DNA of 64,000 nucleotides, taken from Arabidopsis thaliana. Its lineage: Eukaryota; Streptophyta; Magnoliopsida; Brassicales; Brassicaceae. Below the pieces are notes generated by a model, which was not told the DNA's origin, searched no databases, and saw nothing but the letters and a program-made list of their open reading frames with translations. The stretch is taken from assembly GCF_000001735.4 (NCBI RefSeq), contig NC_003076.8:14573835-14637834 (forward strand), written 5' to 3'. How positions within the stretch are numbered: position 1 is the first letter of the stretch; every line of letters starts with the position of its first letter. Of the stretch, positions 36,639 to 47,018 are shown in pieces. The position numbers and the translations under genes are program-made.

Positions 36639-37983
36639 GGTTGACTGATTTTATAGCCATAAACTAATTGCATTCTCAGTTTTTCCCCCCACACTTTTTG
36701 CCTCTTAAATTTCCACCATAAACGTTGATAATTCTTTAAATTACAACATGTACTTTCGGATTCATCCTTAAACATACATTTCCAATTGAACCGGTCATTA
36801 AACCGGAATTAACCACAAATTCGCGTTTACTGTACCGCGATTGTGATTTACCCGATTAATCACCTATATCCGTTAAGAAAAGGGTTGACTGATTTTATAG
36901 CCATAAACTAATTGCATTCTCTGCTTTTCCCTCCACACTTTTTGCTCCTGAAATTTCTACCATAAACTTCGATAATTCATAAAATTGCAACATGTACTTT
37001 CAGATTCATCCTTAAAATATGTTTCCAATTGAACGGGTCATTAAACCGATATTAACCATAAATCCGCGTTTACTGTACCGCAATTGTGATTTACCCAACT
37101 AATCACCCACACCGTTAAGAAAACAATGTTGTTTTGTAAGCCTACAATGGAGCTTCAAGAAACACCACATGGAGCCGATACAATCACACTCACACAAAGA
37201 AACAATCTATGTGATCAATGAGAGTAGTTCTAGTTCTTTATTGATTTAGATTGTCATTGGAACAATCTTCAACCTCTTTTGTCTATTTTGGATGATGTAT
37301 TTTCGGAAGTTGGTTCTCTTTAAGATGATATTATTTAGGTTGACTGATTGATTTGGAGTCTTATCTATCCTTATGATTAGGAATTTTATCTAGTTCGATT
37401 TGTCATTTTCCTTACCAATTAACACAACACATAACATATATAGATAGATTCACATTATAAAACAAAGACAAAACGACGTCGTTTTCTTAACGGTTTTCTT
37501 AACGGGTGTGGGATTAGTCGAGTAAATCACAATAGCGGTATAATAAACGCGGATTTATGGTTAATCTCGGTTTAATGACCGGTTCAATTGGAATCATATT
37601 TTTAAGGATGAATCTGAAAGTACATGTTGCAATTTTAAGAATTATCAAAGTTTATGGTGGAAATTTCAGGAATAAAAAGTGTGTGGGGGGGGGAAAGCTG
37701 AGAATGCAATTAGTTTATGGCTATAAAATCAGTCAACCCTTTTCTTAACGGATATAGGTGATTAATCGGGTAAATCGCAATCGCGGTACAGTAAACGCGA
37801 ATTTGTGGTTAATTCCGGTTTAATGACCGGTTCAATTGAAAATGTATGTTTAATGATGAATCCGAAAGTACATGTTGTAATTTAAAGAATTATCAAAGTT
37901 TATGGTGGAAATTTAAGAGGTAAAAAGTGTAGGGGGAAAAGCTGAGAATGCAATTAGTTTATGGCTATAAAATCGGCCAACCC
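36639..37983. mobile_element. Element with doubled terminal inverted repeats (two units each side)
   Basis: A unit of about 243 bp that begins GGGTTGACTGATTTTATAGC and ends near CCGTTAAGAAAA is present twice head-to-tail on the left (36639-36881, 36882-37124). It is present twice in reverse on the right (37492-37740, 37741-37983). A unique core of about 365 bp lies between, ending with a 16-bp perfect palindrome, AAAACGACGTCGTTTT, at 37470-37485. No ORF of substance lies inside. No target duplication was found. It is probably a non-autonomous DNA element whose arm was duplicated on both sides. Confidence 0.7.
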
Positions 37984-38154
37984 GGTAATAATTAGCTAAA
38001 ACTATTAAAAAAACTTAAGTCGTTCATATTTATGTTCAAATTTAGCAAAACCATTAAAAGAATTTATTGGTTTATATTTATGTTTCGATTTAGCTAAAAC
38101 CATAAAACGCTTATCTAGTAATTTTAGGAAAAAACGTCTTCCACACAAAATAAT

Positions 38155-38162
38155 TATAAATA
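38155..38162 (+). promoter_or_regulatory. TATA box of the S1-family gene
   Basis: TATAAATA lies about 50 nt before the ATG at 38212, which implies a very short leader. Confidence 0.5.
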
Positions 38163-38211
38163 CTACATGTTGATGTCATTGTTACTTCAATAAAGGGTTT
38201 AGATCCAAAAA

Positions 38212-38622
38212 ATGAACCATTCTGTATTTGTAATTTTGATTACTATTACGTATTTTGGGCTAAATCAAGCTTGCATAAAAAATATAGTCGAGATTCTTAA
38301 TCAACTCGCTCCTGGTCAAATTCTCGAATATCATTGTCGTTCCGAAGATGACAATCTTGGCGTAAAACAATTAAACTTCAATGCCACTCCATTTGTCATT
38401 AGATTCCATGATGAAATACCCAATTTAACAAGATGGAATTGTATTTTTAGGCAAGGACCTAACAATTCGTATTCATACGACATTGAAGTATACAAAGCAG
38501 GACCAAGACTTATTCCTCGATGTGGCCAGCTACGCGTATGGGCTGCCAGAATTGATGGGATATACTTTGCAAGAAAATATAATACACCATTGGTACGCGT
38601 ATTATCTTGGAACAAAAATTAA
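38212..38622 (+). CDS. Plant self-incompatibility protein S1 family (S-protein homologue)
   Basis: A single-exon 136-residue frame. Residues 1-20 form a hydrophobic signal peptide (SVFVILITITYFGL). The mature part fits the S1 family: VEILNQLAPGQILEYHCRSEDDNLGV, then PFVIRFHDE, TRWNCIFR and RVWAARIDGIYF. Mature cysteines are at about 42, 77 and 104. Most family members have a fourth just before the final Trp, which here appears to be replaced (LRVW). Poppy S proteins are secreted stigma ligands. The large Arabidopsis set has mostly unknown roles and is often expressed in floral tissue. The gene is isolated between repeats, with its own TATA box. Confidence 0.88.
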   Translation: MNHSVFVILITITYFGLNQACIKNIVEILNQLAPGQILEYHCRSEDDNLGVKQLNFNATPFVIRFHDEIPNLTRWNCIFRQGPNNSYSYDIEVYKAGPRLIPRCGQLRVWAARIDGIYFARKYNTPLVRVLSWNKN

Positions 38623-41118
38623 TTGGTGGCTTCTCTTTTTCCAAAAGTAACCAATGTTTATGTAATTGACATTTATTGCATCTTATGAACTAAGTCTAAT
38701 TTTGTTTAGAGTATTGTGTAATGTTATAATACAATATGAGTTCATATATCTTCTTATTATATAAAATATGGTTTTTAAAATACTAACTCGTGTGATTGTG
38801 ACACGCGTCAAGTCTATCGTTCAGATGTTGACATGTGTCAACAAATATTTACTTTTCTCTTAAATAAATAGGAAAACTAAAAAAAAAAGAAACATAGATA
38901 TCTAAAATATTTAACTTTAATTTTTTAACTAAAAACGAAAACTAAAAATAAGATGAAATGTATAGAATAAAACTATATTTGTATTAGAAAATCAACTTGT
39001 ATTTCAATTTTAATACAATCGAATAAAGTGGATTGTATTATGATAAAGTAGATATTTAAATTGTATTGAAAAATCGAATTTGTAAGATTGAAATTTGGTT
39101 TAAGAAAATACAAAATTAAATTTTAAAAAGGCGTGTGAATCACTATTTACTATTCAAATTTTAAATATTATCGATAAAAATTTGAATTTATATCTTACAC
39201 CCGCCTATTTAAGCGGACCTTATCTAGTTGTTTATACAAATACTAGGGGAAGTAATATATTTTGAAATGTGTTTTTAACTACTTTTAAAATAAATTTATT
39301 TCTATATTTTGTAGTACAAAAGTCTTTTGTTTAAAGTAACAACTTTTAGAACTTCAAAATTAAACACTTGTGTTAAACCTTTCGGCATGAAATATGAAAG
39401 ATAGCTTTTGTTAATTAGAAATAAATCTGAACTTAGGGTTACGAAGGAATTTCATGATTTGTTGTTGTTAGGTTGTTCGATTTGAGATTTTATCTATTGG
39501 TTCTTCATCTATGTTTGTTCTCAATACATAATCTAAAATGATGACCTAGATTAGGATCTTATATTTAATTCATCGGGGAACCAAGAGTGTCAATGAATCT
39601 GTTGAAAAAATTAGTTGAATAAAGTGTTATTAGCCAACGAAAATTGAAGTTAAGGCAACTTTGTGAATTGATCAATCTTGAACCTTTTCATGTTTGCTTG
39701 AATTCCTAAAATCAAACGAGTTGTTTTCAGGGATTTCATTACTTAGATAATTAAAAACTACAAGAGCACTTAACTTTACCATAGTGATTTGGGTTCAAGA
39801 ACCACGTTTAATTTGATACAGGTTTAATTATCTCGTTTATGCTTTCATGAAACCATGACTTTTTTCTGTGTCCAATGTTTTTTTATCAATTGAATTCTTT
39901 TTTTTTTTTTTAATATATTTGTGGTTAATCGATTCTATCAATCCACATATACATTTTTTACAGGATTTTGAGCCTCAATTCCTTTTAATCTCTTTAATTC
40001 ATTTGGGTTGGGTATTACCAGGTTTAATTTTGTTTAGATCTTGAATAACTTTAATGGTTTGGGTTATTACCCGGTGTAGTTGTGTTCGGATCTTAGATAA
40101 CATTAATTTTTGAAAAAGTTACTATTTTCTACCAAAAATAAAAATAAAAACAAAATTAATTATTTAAATATTTAATTACCAAATTTAATATATATAATAT
40201 CTCTAAACTAACCACATTTGTTACTTACCTTAACTAATTTTCTAAAACTTCTCTACCTAATTTAAACATAAATAAATGATTATTCTTTCACTTTTATTTG
40301 ATCTTATATTGAATTTATTTTGATAAATTTATATAAAATACATATAGTTAATAAATTATTAGATTTTTTCTGTATATGATGTGATTCAAAAATTTTAAAC
40401 ACACATATATTATTCAATCACAAGAAGTAATATGTGTATGATGTCCCATATTGCTTAAAAATTTGGGCAATAGTTTAGAGTCATACTATAAAAAGGATTA
40501 AAATGATTCTGAATACGAATGAACAAGAAAATTAAGTTCTCAAATGTCCAAAACTAAACGTATTCGGTTTACTCTAGTTCTTTATTTCAAAGAATGGAAA
40601 CTCTTAAAAGTTTCAAAATCTTATAAATATTTAACATTTATACTACGGGTGGAGTCCTAGAATTGACAGGTTTAGGTCGATGATAATACGAGATGGTATA
40701 CTACGGGTGAAATTCTAGAATTAACTAACAAAATATAATTATACAATCTTAAATACTAAACAAAACAAACAATATTAACAAAACAAATACATTTTTTAAA
40801 CGCATCTCAATTAATTTATAGAAAGTTTAAATATTATAAATATTTAAACTTTTACTAGAGATAAAATCTTAGAATTAACGGATTTGCGTCGATAATAATA
40901 TGGGACATTATGCAATAGGTGAAAACTTAGAAGTAACAATCAAAATATAAATATACAATTTTAAACACTAAACAAAACAAACAAACAATATTAACAAAAA
41001 AAATATAACTTAAATTTCTTTTTTTAAACACTAAACAAAACAAACAATATTAACAAAACTTAAATTTATTTTCTTAAACACTAAACAAAACAACACACGT
41101 TGCAAATAAGATCTCACA
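38623..41118. other. AT-rich gene-free region with Helitron-like and tandem repeats
   Basis: No supported ORF. A Helitron-like 3' end lies at 39198-39227. Two diverged tandem units about 215 bp apart start near 40629 and 40845. They share a (T)AGAATTAAC / GTCGATAATAAT region and the AACACTAAACAAAACAAAC motif, of which a third partial copy lies at 41025-41100. Nothing else is recognised. Confidence 0.5.
39198..39227 (+). repeat. Helitron-like 3' terminus
   Basis: CCGCCTATTTAAGCGG forms a small hairpin. It is followed eight bases later by CTAG and then T, the usual Helitron 3' end (hairpin, CTRR, host T). The matching 5' TC end was not found. Confidence 0.4.
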
Positions 41119-41119
41119 A

Positions 41120-42301
41120 TGTTCCGATCCTTAAACATACTTAATACTCTCCCTTATCTAATGCAATGTACCACTAATCGTTTTCAGCCCCTTTTGAACA
41201 ATGATATTAAGTACATGAGCTGCACATCTAACATGGAAAAACTCTCCTCCACACAACAAATCATCTCTAGACATAAGCTGAGATTTGATCATCTCTTGCA
41301 TTGTATCATTGTTACCCACACGTTTACCGTGATGGAGAAAATTTTCTTATCAATTCCCGAGTCTTTCCACTTTTCAAGAATCTCAATAGCTAAGTATGCA
41401 CAAGTATGCGGAGGAGGCAAAGCACAAAACACTAAGATCTTGTTCTTCAACTTCCAATTTTTGTCGATATAATTTGTTGTCAAGCACATATACCCTTCAT
41501 GCGTGAGTGCAGACCATAAATCAGTAGTGAAGCTAATTCTTCCAAGAACTTGTGCTAATTCTCTCTTTAACTTATCTATCCTAGACTCATAAAACCTATA
41601 AACATCCGCAGTTGCTGTGTTTCGGCTAAAGAACTTCACATCCGGATTCAAATATTTCCAAATTTCTCTAACTCTATCATACTCCACATAAGTAAATGGC
41701 AGATCGTGCTGGATAACATGCTGATTTATCTTTCTAGCTTGCAATCTTGCTTCCGAATTAACCATCATCTGCCCAATATCACCATTTTTAGGCACAAGCT
41801 TACATTTAAGCAAATGACGTCTAAATGTGTTTGTACCAATTTTGTGAGCATTGTACGCATAATTCTTCTTGCAAATGCATGCATTGTACTCTTCCTCAAG
41901 CTATTAATCTTGGTAATCAATGCGAAATGTTCCCAAACTTCTGAGTATTGCCTTCTCTTCTTTGGTTTTGATGACTTTCCCTTGTCAGCATCATCTTCAT
42001 CATCATCAATAAACCCCTCATCATCATAATCGTCGTTATCAACATCATCATCACCATCATAGACTTTTATTTTTGGTTTTCTAGATGATTATGGTTCATC
42101 ACTACTTTTCTTTTTCTGCATTTTAGGTGTTTCTGATGCACCACTCACTTTCGTTTTCTGCTTTTTTGATGGTTCTGGTTCACCACTCACTTTCCTTCTT
42201 TGCTTTTTAGATACTCCAGATTCATCAAAAGCAGCTCTTCCCTCTTCTTCAGCATTCAGAACATTGACAAGTCTTTGAGTTTCCAGATCTACTGATCTCA
42301 T
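41120..42301 (-). pseudogene. hAT transposase (BED zinc finger, Ac/RICESLEEPER type), N-terminal part, broken
   Basis: Read on the minus strand from 42301: a lysine-rich acidic tail region, then a BED finger spanning a frameshift (VWEHFALITKI, then CICKKNYAYNAHKIGTNTFRRHLLKC). Next comes the catalytic-domain start (RREIWKYLNPDVKF-like residues, GRISFTTDLWSALTHEGYMCLT) to 41289. A one-base shift near 41325 moves the frame, after which FFHVRCAAHVLNIIVQ continues to about 41150. The C-terminal half with the hAT dimerisation region is absent. At least two frame changes make it non-functional. GC-rich direct and inverted GGGTCAACCCGC motifs upstream (42990-43190) look like the element's subterminal repeats. 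Confidence 0.8.
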
Positions 42302-42989
42302 GTCGTAAGAATCATGTGACTCTTATCAATAAGAAAATAACAAAAACTATGTCAATCACCTCTACCTTGCCGCAAATTCATTTGTTTGTGTTTCAGTATG
42401 TTTTTCAGCTCACTATACACAGTTTTTGGAAAGAGTGAAACGGGAGACGGCATGGTGAGTCACCCATTCCAGCTCCCAATCTCGCCAAACGAATCGATAA
42501 GAATAGATAGAATCAGTTGAGTACTTTGGTTGCTTCTGGATCACCCGTCTTCGAGGGCGGGCTGCGATATTTGTTCAACACCCATTGTCGTTAGCTCTTC
42601 ACTTCTGTTTTTATCTTTTTGAGTATGCTTTCAAATTTTTTGCTTAACGATGCATTTATTGTAAAACCGTCTTTTTTGGTGGATAAATTTTAAATTCATA
42701 AAAAAAAAAATCAAAACATAATCCAATCTAAGGTCAAGGTTCAAGTATGAAACATCACCATTATAGTCACATATGTCTTTAGATGAATATAGCTCCAGCC
42801 TTCAAGTCTTCAACGTTACTCACAAAAGAAAATCTCTCAAGTATCAAAAGCTGAATTGTAACGAGACACTGTTCAGTTTCCTTGTTGGGCAAACTCATAT
42901 ATATGTCTAGGGTTTTTCATTTTAACTCCAAAACTCTCTAATAGTGACCAAATGTTTTAAATACTCTAAGTGAAAAAGAGGTTTTAAAT

Positions 42990-43190
42990 GAATTGCTTCT
43001 ACTTTGGCGGGTCAACCCGCTAATCCGCTGTCCGCAACGGGTCAATCCGCTTCAGCCCGCAACCCATGATGGGCCAACCCGCTAAGCCCGATAATTCATG
43101 GACATAAATATTGATGTCCAAGCCCGCCCCGCCACAGTACTACTTGGGCTAGTCCCGTGGGCATTAGGTCCGCTTTATGCATCACAATTT
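42990..43190. repeat. Likely hAT subterminal repeats
   Basis: A GC-rich island in AT-rich sequence contains repeated GGGTCAACCCGCTAATCCGC, GGGTCAATCCGC, GGGCCAACCCGCTAAGCCCG and CAAGCCCGCCCCGCC. Such clustered short motifs near the ends are typical of hAT elements as transposase-binding sites. It lies about 0.7 kb upstream of the broken transposase. Confidence 0.5.
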
Positions 43191-44209
43191 CTCCTCTTTG
43201 CACCCAAAAGTGTGTGATTCATGGCTTCAACCTGAATTGACTCAAACCAATAACTACAATAAATCTTTATAAATTAATAACCATTATAAATTAATTAAAA
43301 TTTAATAAAATAAGAAGACAATAAAATAATATATTTTTTATGAAACTCCTATGTAAATCTATTCTCTCACAAATATCATAAATTTAGAATTAAATACAGT
43401 TATTAATATATATATATATGTATAATTGTAATGAAATATGACTATAGTGTTTTTGTTTTTTTTTCTTTTGAATTAGCTTTTTTCTACTGTATCCAAACTT
43501 TTTGATGTTGTTTTGTCGAATTACATCAAAAATTTGTGAATGATTTTGGATGCAATAATTTTCTTTACGTGTAATTAGTTTTAGAAAAATATGGATTTTA
43601 ACAAAACATTCTTATTTTAAATATATTATTTTAATAAAATTATGAAAGTAGACAAATCTCTCTGATAATTATCTTTAAATTAATTTATACTAGTATTTTT
43701 GAAGTATATTTTGTATATGGATTAGGTTACAATATATCCGAAATTGTGAACCAAATATTCTATATATAATAATATAAATATTTAGAAGATTTGGTTAAGA
43801 TTTAAATTTATAATACACTAAGTTAAGAGAAATCTAAAAAGATTCATGATTATATTGTGATTCAAAATTTTAAAAACAAATATATATTATCTAATTAATT
43901 AAAAAGACGTGTGTTTAACGTCTGTATACATTAGTTTCTTTCGTAACTACCTTTCTGTATATTAACGTGAGACTGTATAGACTATTTATTGACCATCTTG
44001 GACTAATAAAATAGCAATGTAGTGATATCTCACCAATTTACCTAAAAAATATAATAACGAATTTATTTAGTAAAAAGACAGAACCACTTCAGTTTAGTTG
44101 GGTTTATCGAAGACCCTTCACTTTCGCGATTCAACAGTCTGACTCAAGAAGATCTTCTTTTTGATGGTGTCTTTGTTCTGAAGCTCTTTTTGTTAAAGAC
44201 ATAAACAAA
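43191..44209. other. AT-rich region and exostosin promoter
   Basis: Very AT-rich sequence with a short TA run near 43412. No ORF is supported. The last 150 bp form the leader of the exostosin gene. Confidence 0.5.
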
Positions 44210-44254
44210 ATGGAGGTATCATTGCTCAATTCTTTCCAAATGCATTTGCTGTGA
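44210..44254 (+). promoter_or_regulatory. Upstream ORF in the exostosin leader
   Basis: A 14-codon frame, MEVSLLNSFQMHLL, in good start context (AAAATGG) ends 18 nt before the main ATG at 44273. A shorter one (MVSLF) lies at 44164-44181. Both could reduce initiation at the main start. Confidence 0.45.
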
Positions 44255-44272
44255 TTGTTAACTCGAGTTGCG

Positions 44273-46464
44273 ATGAGAATCATTACGAGATTTCATCATT
44301 CCGACATCAGGAGATTGTTGTTGGGAATCATTGTTATAGCTGGTTTTGTTGTTCTGCTTGTTCAGTGTTTTGGTATTCCCTGTCGGAATTCTTTTTGCTT
44401 GTCTCCAATTAAGGTTTCAGTGATTGAGTTAACTAACTCCAATGTCACTCAAGTTTCTGTGATGAACTACACAAATCTTTCTGATGATGATGATGAGGAA
44501 CTTGAAAATAAAAAGGAGGATCTTGATAGCGAAAATGATGTGGTGATTAGTAAGGAGAAGGTAGAGATGAATGTATCTTTTATTGCTATAGGAAATATAT
44601 CTTTAAGGAATCCTAAAATGGTGGTTGTTAGCTCAGAGTCAGAGTCAGATCCAAATTCGGTTATGATTAGGGTTAAAGATAGTAGAAAGGGTAATGTTTT
44701 ATCTCTGAGGAGGCACAAGCAAGGGAGTGCGATTTCGATATCTCAGATGAACTCATTGCTGATCCAGAGTCTTTCTTCTTTTAAATCTCCTGTAAGAATT
44801 TTGATCCTTGAATTCTCATTTTTGATTTCAAGAAACCATATAAGGGTTGAAGGGTACCTATATATCATTTTTGTTTTTTTTCTTGGCCATTCTTGTAGAA
44901 GCCTCGGTGGTCATCTGCTAGAGACTCTGAAATGCTCTCTGCGAGATCCGAGATTGAGAAAGTCTCTCTTGTTCATGATTTTCTTGGACTTAATCCTTTG
45001 GTTTATCGAAATATCTCCAAGTTTCTAAGGTGAGCCATACAATGCACACCTCTCTCTCACAATGTGTAAACATCAGCTTCTAATCCTACAATGGTAGTAC
45101 TAGTTTCCGCCACTCTTGTTATTCATATGTTCCTTGTACTTATTATGAATGGAGTAAAAATCTAGGGACTAAGTTAGAGACTGTTGGTTAGCTAAATTTG
45201 AGATTTTTGGAGTGTTTTGAGTAGGAGTGGTGATATGTCAAGATTTTCAATGTGTTGCTTGTTTAGGAGTTATGACTTGATGGAGAGGAAACTCAAGATT
45301 TATGTGTACAAGGAAGGAGGGAAACCAATATTCCACACGCCGATGCCTCGAGGAATATACGCTTCAGAAGGTTGGTTTATGAAACTCATGGAAAGCAACA
45401 AGAAGTTTGTAGTAAAAGACCCCAGGAAGGCTCATTTGTTCTACATACCCATCAGCATAAAAGCTCTTAGGTCCTCTCTGGGACTGGATTTTCAGACACC
45501 GAAGAGTCTTGCAGACCATTTGAAAGAATATGTCGATCTGATAGCAGGAAAGTATAAGTTCTGGAACCGAACTGGTGGAGCTGATCATTTTCTTGTTGCT
45601 TGTCATGATTGGGTACTATCATTTTCTTTTTTTTTGTCTTTCTTTTGTATTATATATCAGTGAGAGTCATATAAACTCTTTGATGCTGTTTGTTATGTTA
45701 CTCGCAGGGCAACAAACTGACAACAAAAACCATGAAGAACAGTGTTAGATCACTTTGTAACTCAAATGTTGCCCAAGGCTTCAGAATTGGGACCGATACT
45801 GCTTTACCGGTAACATATATACGCTCTTCCGAGGCCCCTCTTGAGTATCTCGGTGGAAAAACTTCGTCCGAAAGGAAGATTCTTGCATTCTTTGCTGGCA
45901 GCATGCACGGATATCTCCGTCCGATACTAGTGAAGCTTTGGGAGAATAAAGAACCTGACATGAAGATTTTTGGTCCAATGCCTCGTGACCCTAAAAGCAA
46001 GAAACAATACCGAGAATATATGAAGAGCAGCAGGTAAGGTCAAGGAAAGGCCTTTTCTATCATCATCCTCTATAAACCATATTGATTTTGGTTGTGAGAA
46101 GTTTAGCTCCCATTTCAACAGGTACTGCATATGTGCGAGGGGTTATGAAGTCCACACTCCTAGGGTTGTCGAGGCTATCATTAATGAATGTGTTCCGGTT
46201 ATCATTGCTGACAACTACGTGCCTCCCTTTTTCGAGGTTTTGAACTGGGAGGAATTTGCTGTGTTTGTTGAGGAGAAAGATATACCGAATCTGAGAAACA
46301 TTCTGCTATCCATACCCGAAGATAGATATATTGGCATGCAAGCAAGGGTTAAAGCGGTGCAGCAACATTTCCTGTGGCACAAGAAACCGGTGAAGTTCGA
46401 TCAATTCCATATGATTTTGCATTCTATTTGGTACAGCCGAGTTCATAGAATTAAAACCAGGTGA
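44273..46464 (+). CDS. Exostosin-family glycosyltransferase (GT47), type II membrane protein
   Basis: Five exons (44273-44791, 44899-45029, 45267-45612, 45708-46033, 46122-46464) join in frame to 554 residues. A single membrane anchor near residues 14-34 (LLLGIIVIAGFVVLLVQCF) gives a Golgi type II topology. A variable acidic stem with N-glycosylation sites follows. The exostosin/GT47 domain has KIYVYKEGGKPIFHTP, YASEGWFMKLM, HLFYIPIS, GGADHFLVACHDW, RKILAFFAGSMHGYLRPIL, SRYCICARGYEVHTPRVVEAI and PVIIADNYVPPFFEVLNW. Members build xyloglucan, xylan, pectin or arabinogalactan side chains. The exact linkage cannot be told from sequence. The start is the ATG after a TGA-closed upstream ORF. By synteny this is AT5G37000. 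Confidence 0.9.
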
Positions 46465-47018
46465 AAACATTCATACCATGTAACCCAAGACAACATATAG
46501 GTGAATGCATTGTATAGTTATCTGTTATCACCACTCCCTTTATAAACTGTATTGAACTCCGTTAGTGGATTCTGTTGATCCTTTATGTTAAATGTGTTGA
46601 ATATTCAACGATGTGTTTAGCTCCCATGTACTAGAGATGGGAGCTAAACACGAAAACTCTTAACTGATTCAATGAGAAACGAGTTCTCAAACCAATCAGA
46701 GTTTGTCACATCTCCTCCATGGATCAACACTTTACTAGTATTGTCTTCTTCAACCTTACTACCACTAAGCTGAAGAGAACAAGTCCTGCTTCAAAGAGTC
46801 CATCTTCTTCGCCTCACTCTTCTTTGATTTCCCATTAGACTTCCCTTCACTTCATCAAATAGACTTGGCCAATTCAACATTTTTGATCATGTGGTTTAAG
46901 AAAATTAAGTTTTTTGAACCCTGAAGAAGCAATATTCAATTGAAATGATCAAGTGATTACAAAAGGAACCAAACACCAGTTGCTACTCTGCAACCTATAA
47001 GAAACAACAAATTCATTA
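46465..47018. other. Convergent intergenic region with a perfect hairpin
   Basis: It separates the 3' ends of the exostosin gene and the minus-strand gene. Besides the hairpin at 46613-46651, a 14-bp palindrome, GTTGAATATTCAAC, lies at about 46596-46609. From 46660 to 46870 the composition is coding-like on the minus strand (GGAAATCAAAGAAGAG... followed by stops), possibly a gene scrap that I cannot name. Confidence 0.45.
46613..46651. repeat. Perfect 15-bp inverted repeat with 9-nt loop
   Basis: GTGTTTAGCTCCCAT (46613-46627) and ATGGGAGCTAAACAC (46637-46651) pair perfectly around GTACTAGAG. The 13-mer GTTTAGCTCCCAT also occurs in the last intron of the exostosin gene at about 46101-46113. 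Confidence 0.7.

Noticed and set aside
41119..42029. Plus-strand ORFs of 107-117 codons
   Set aside because: They are antisense to the recognisable hAT transposase.
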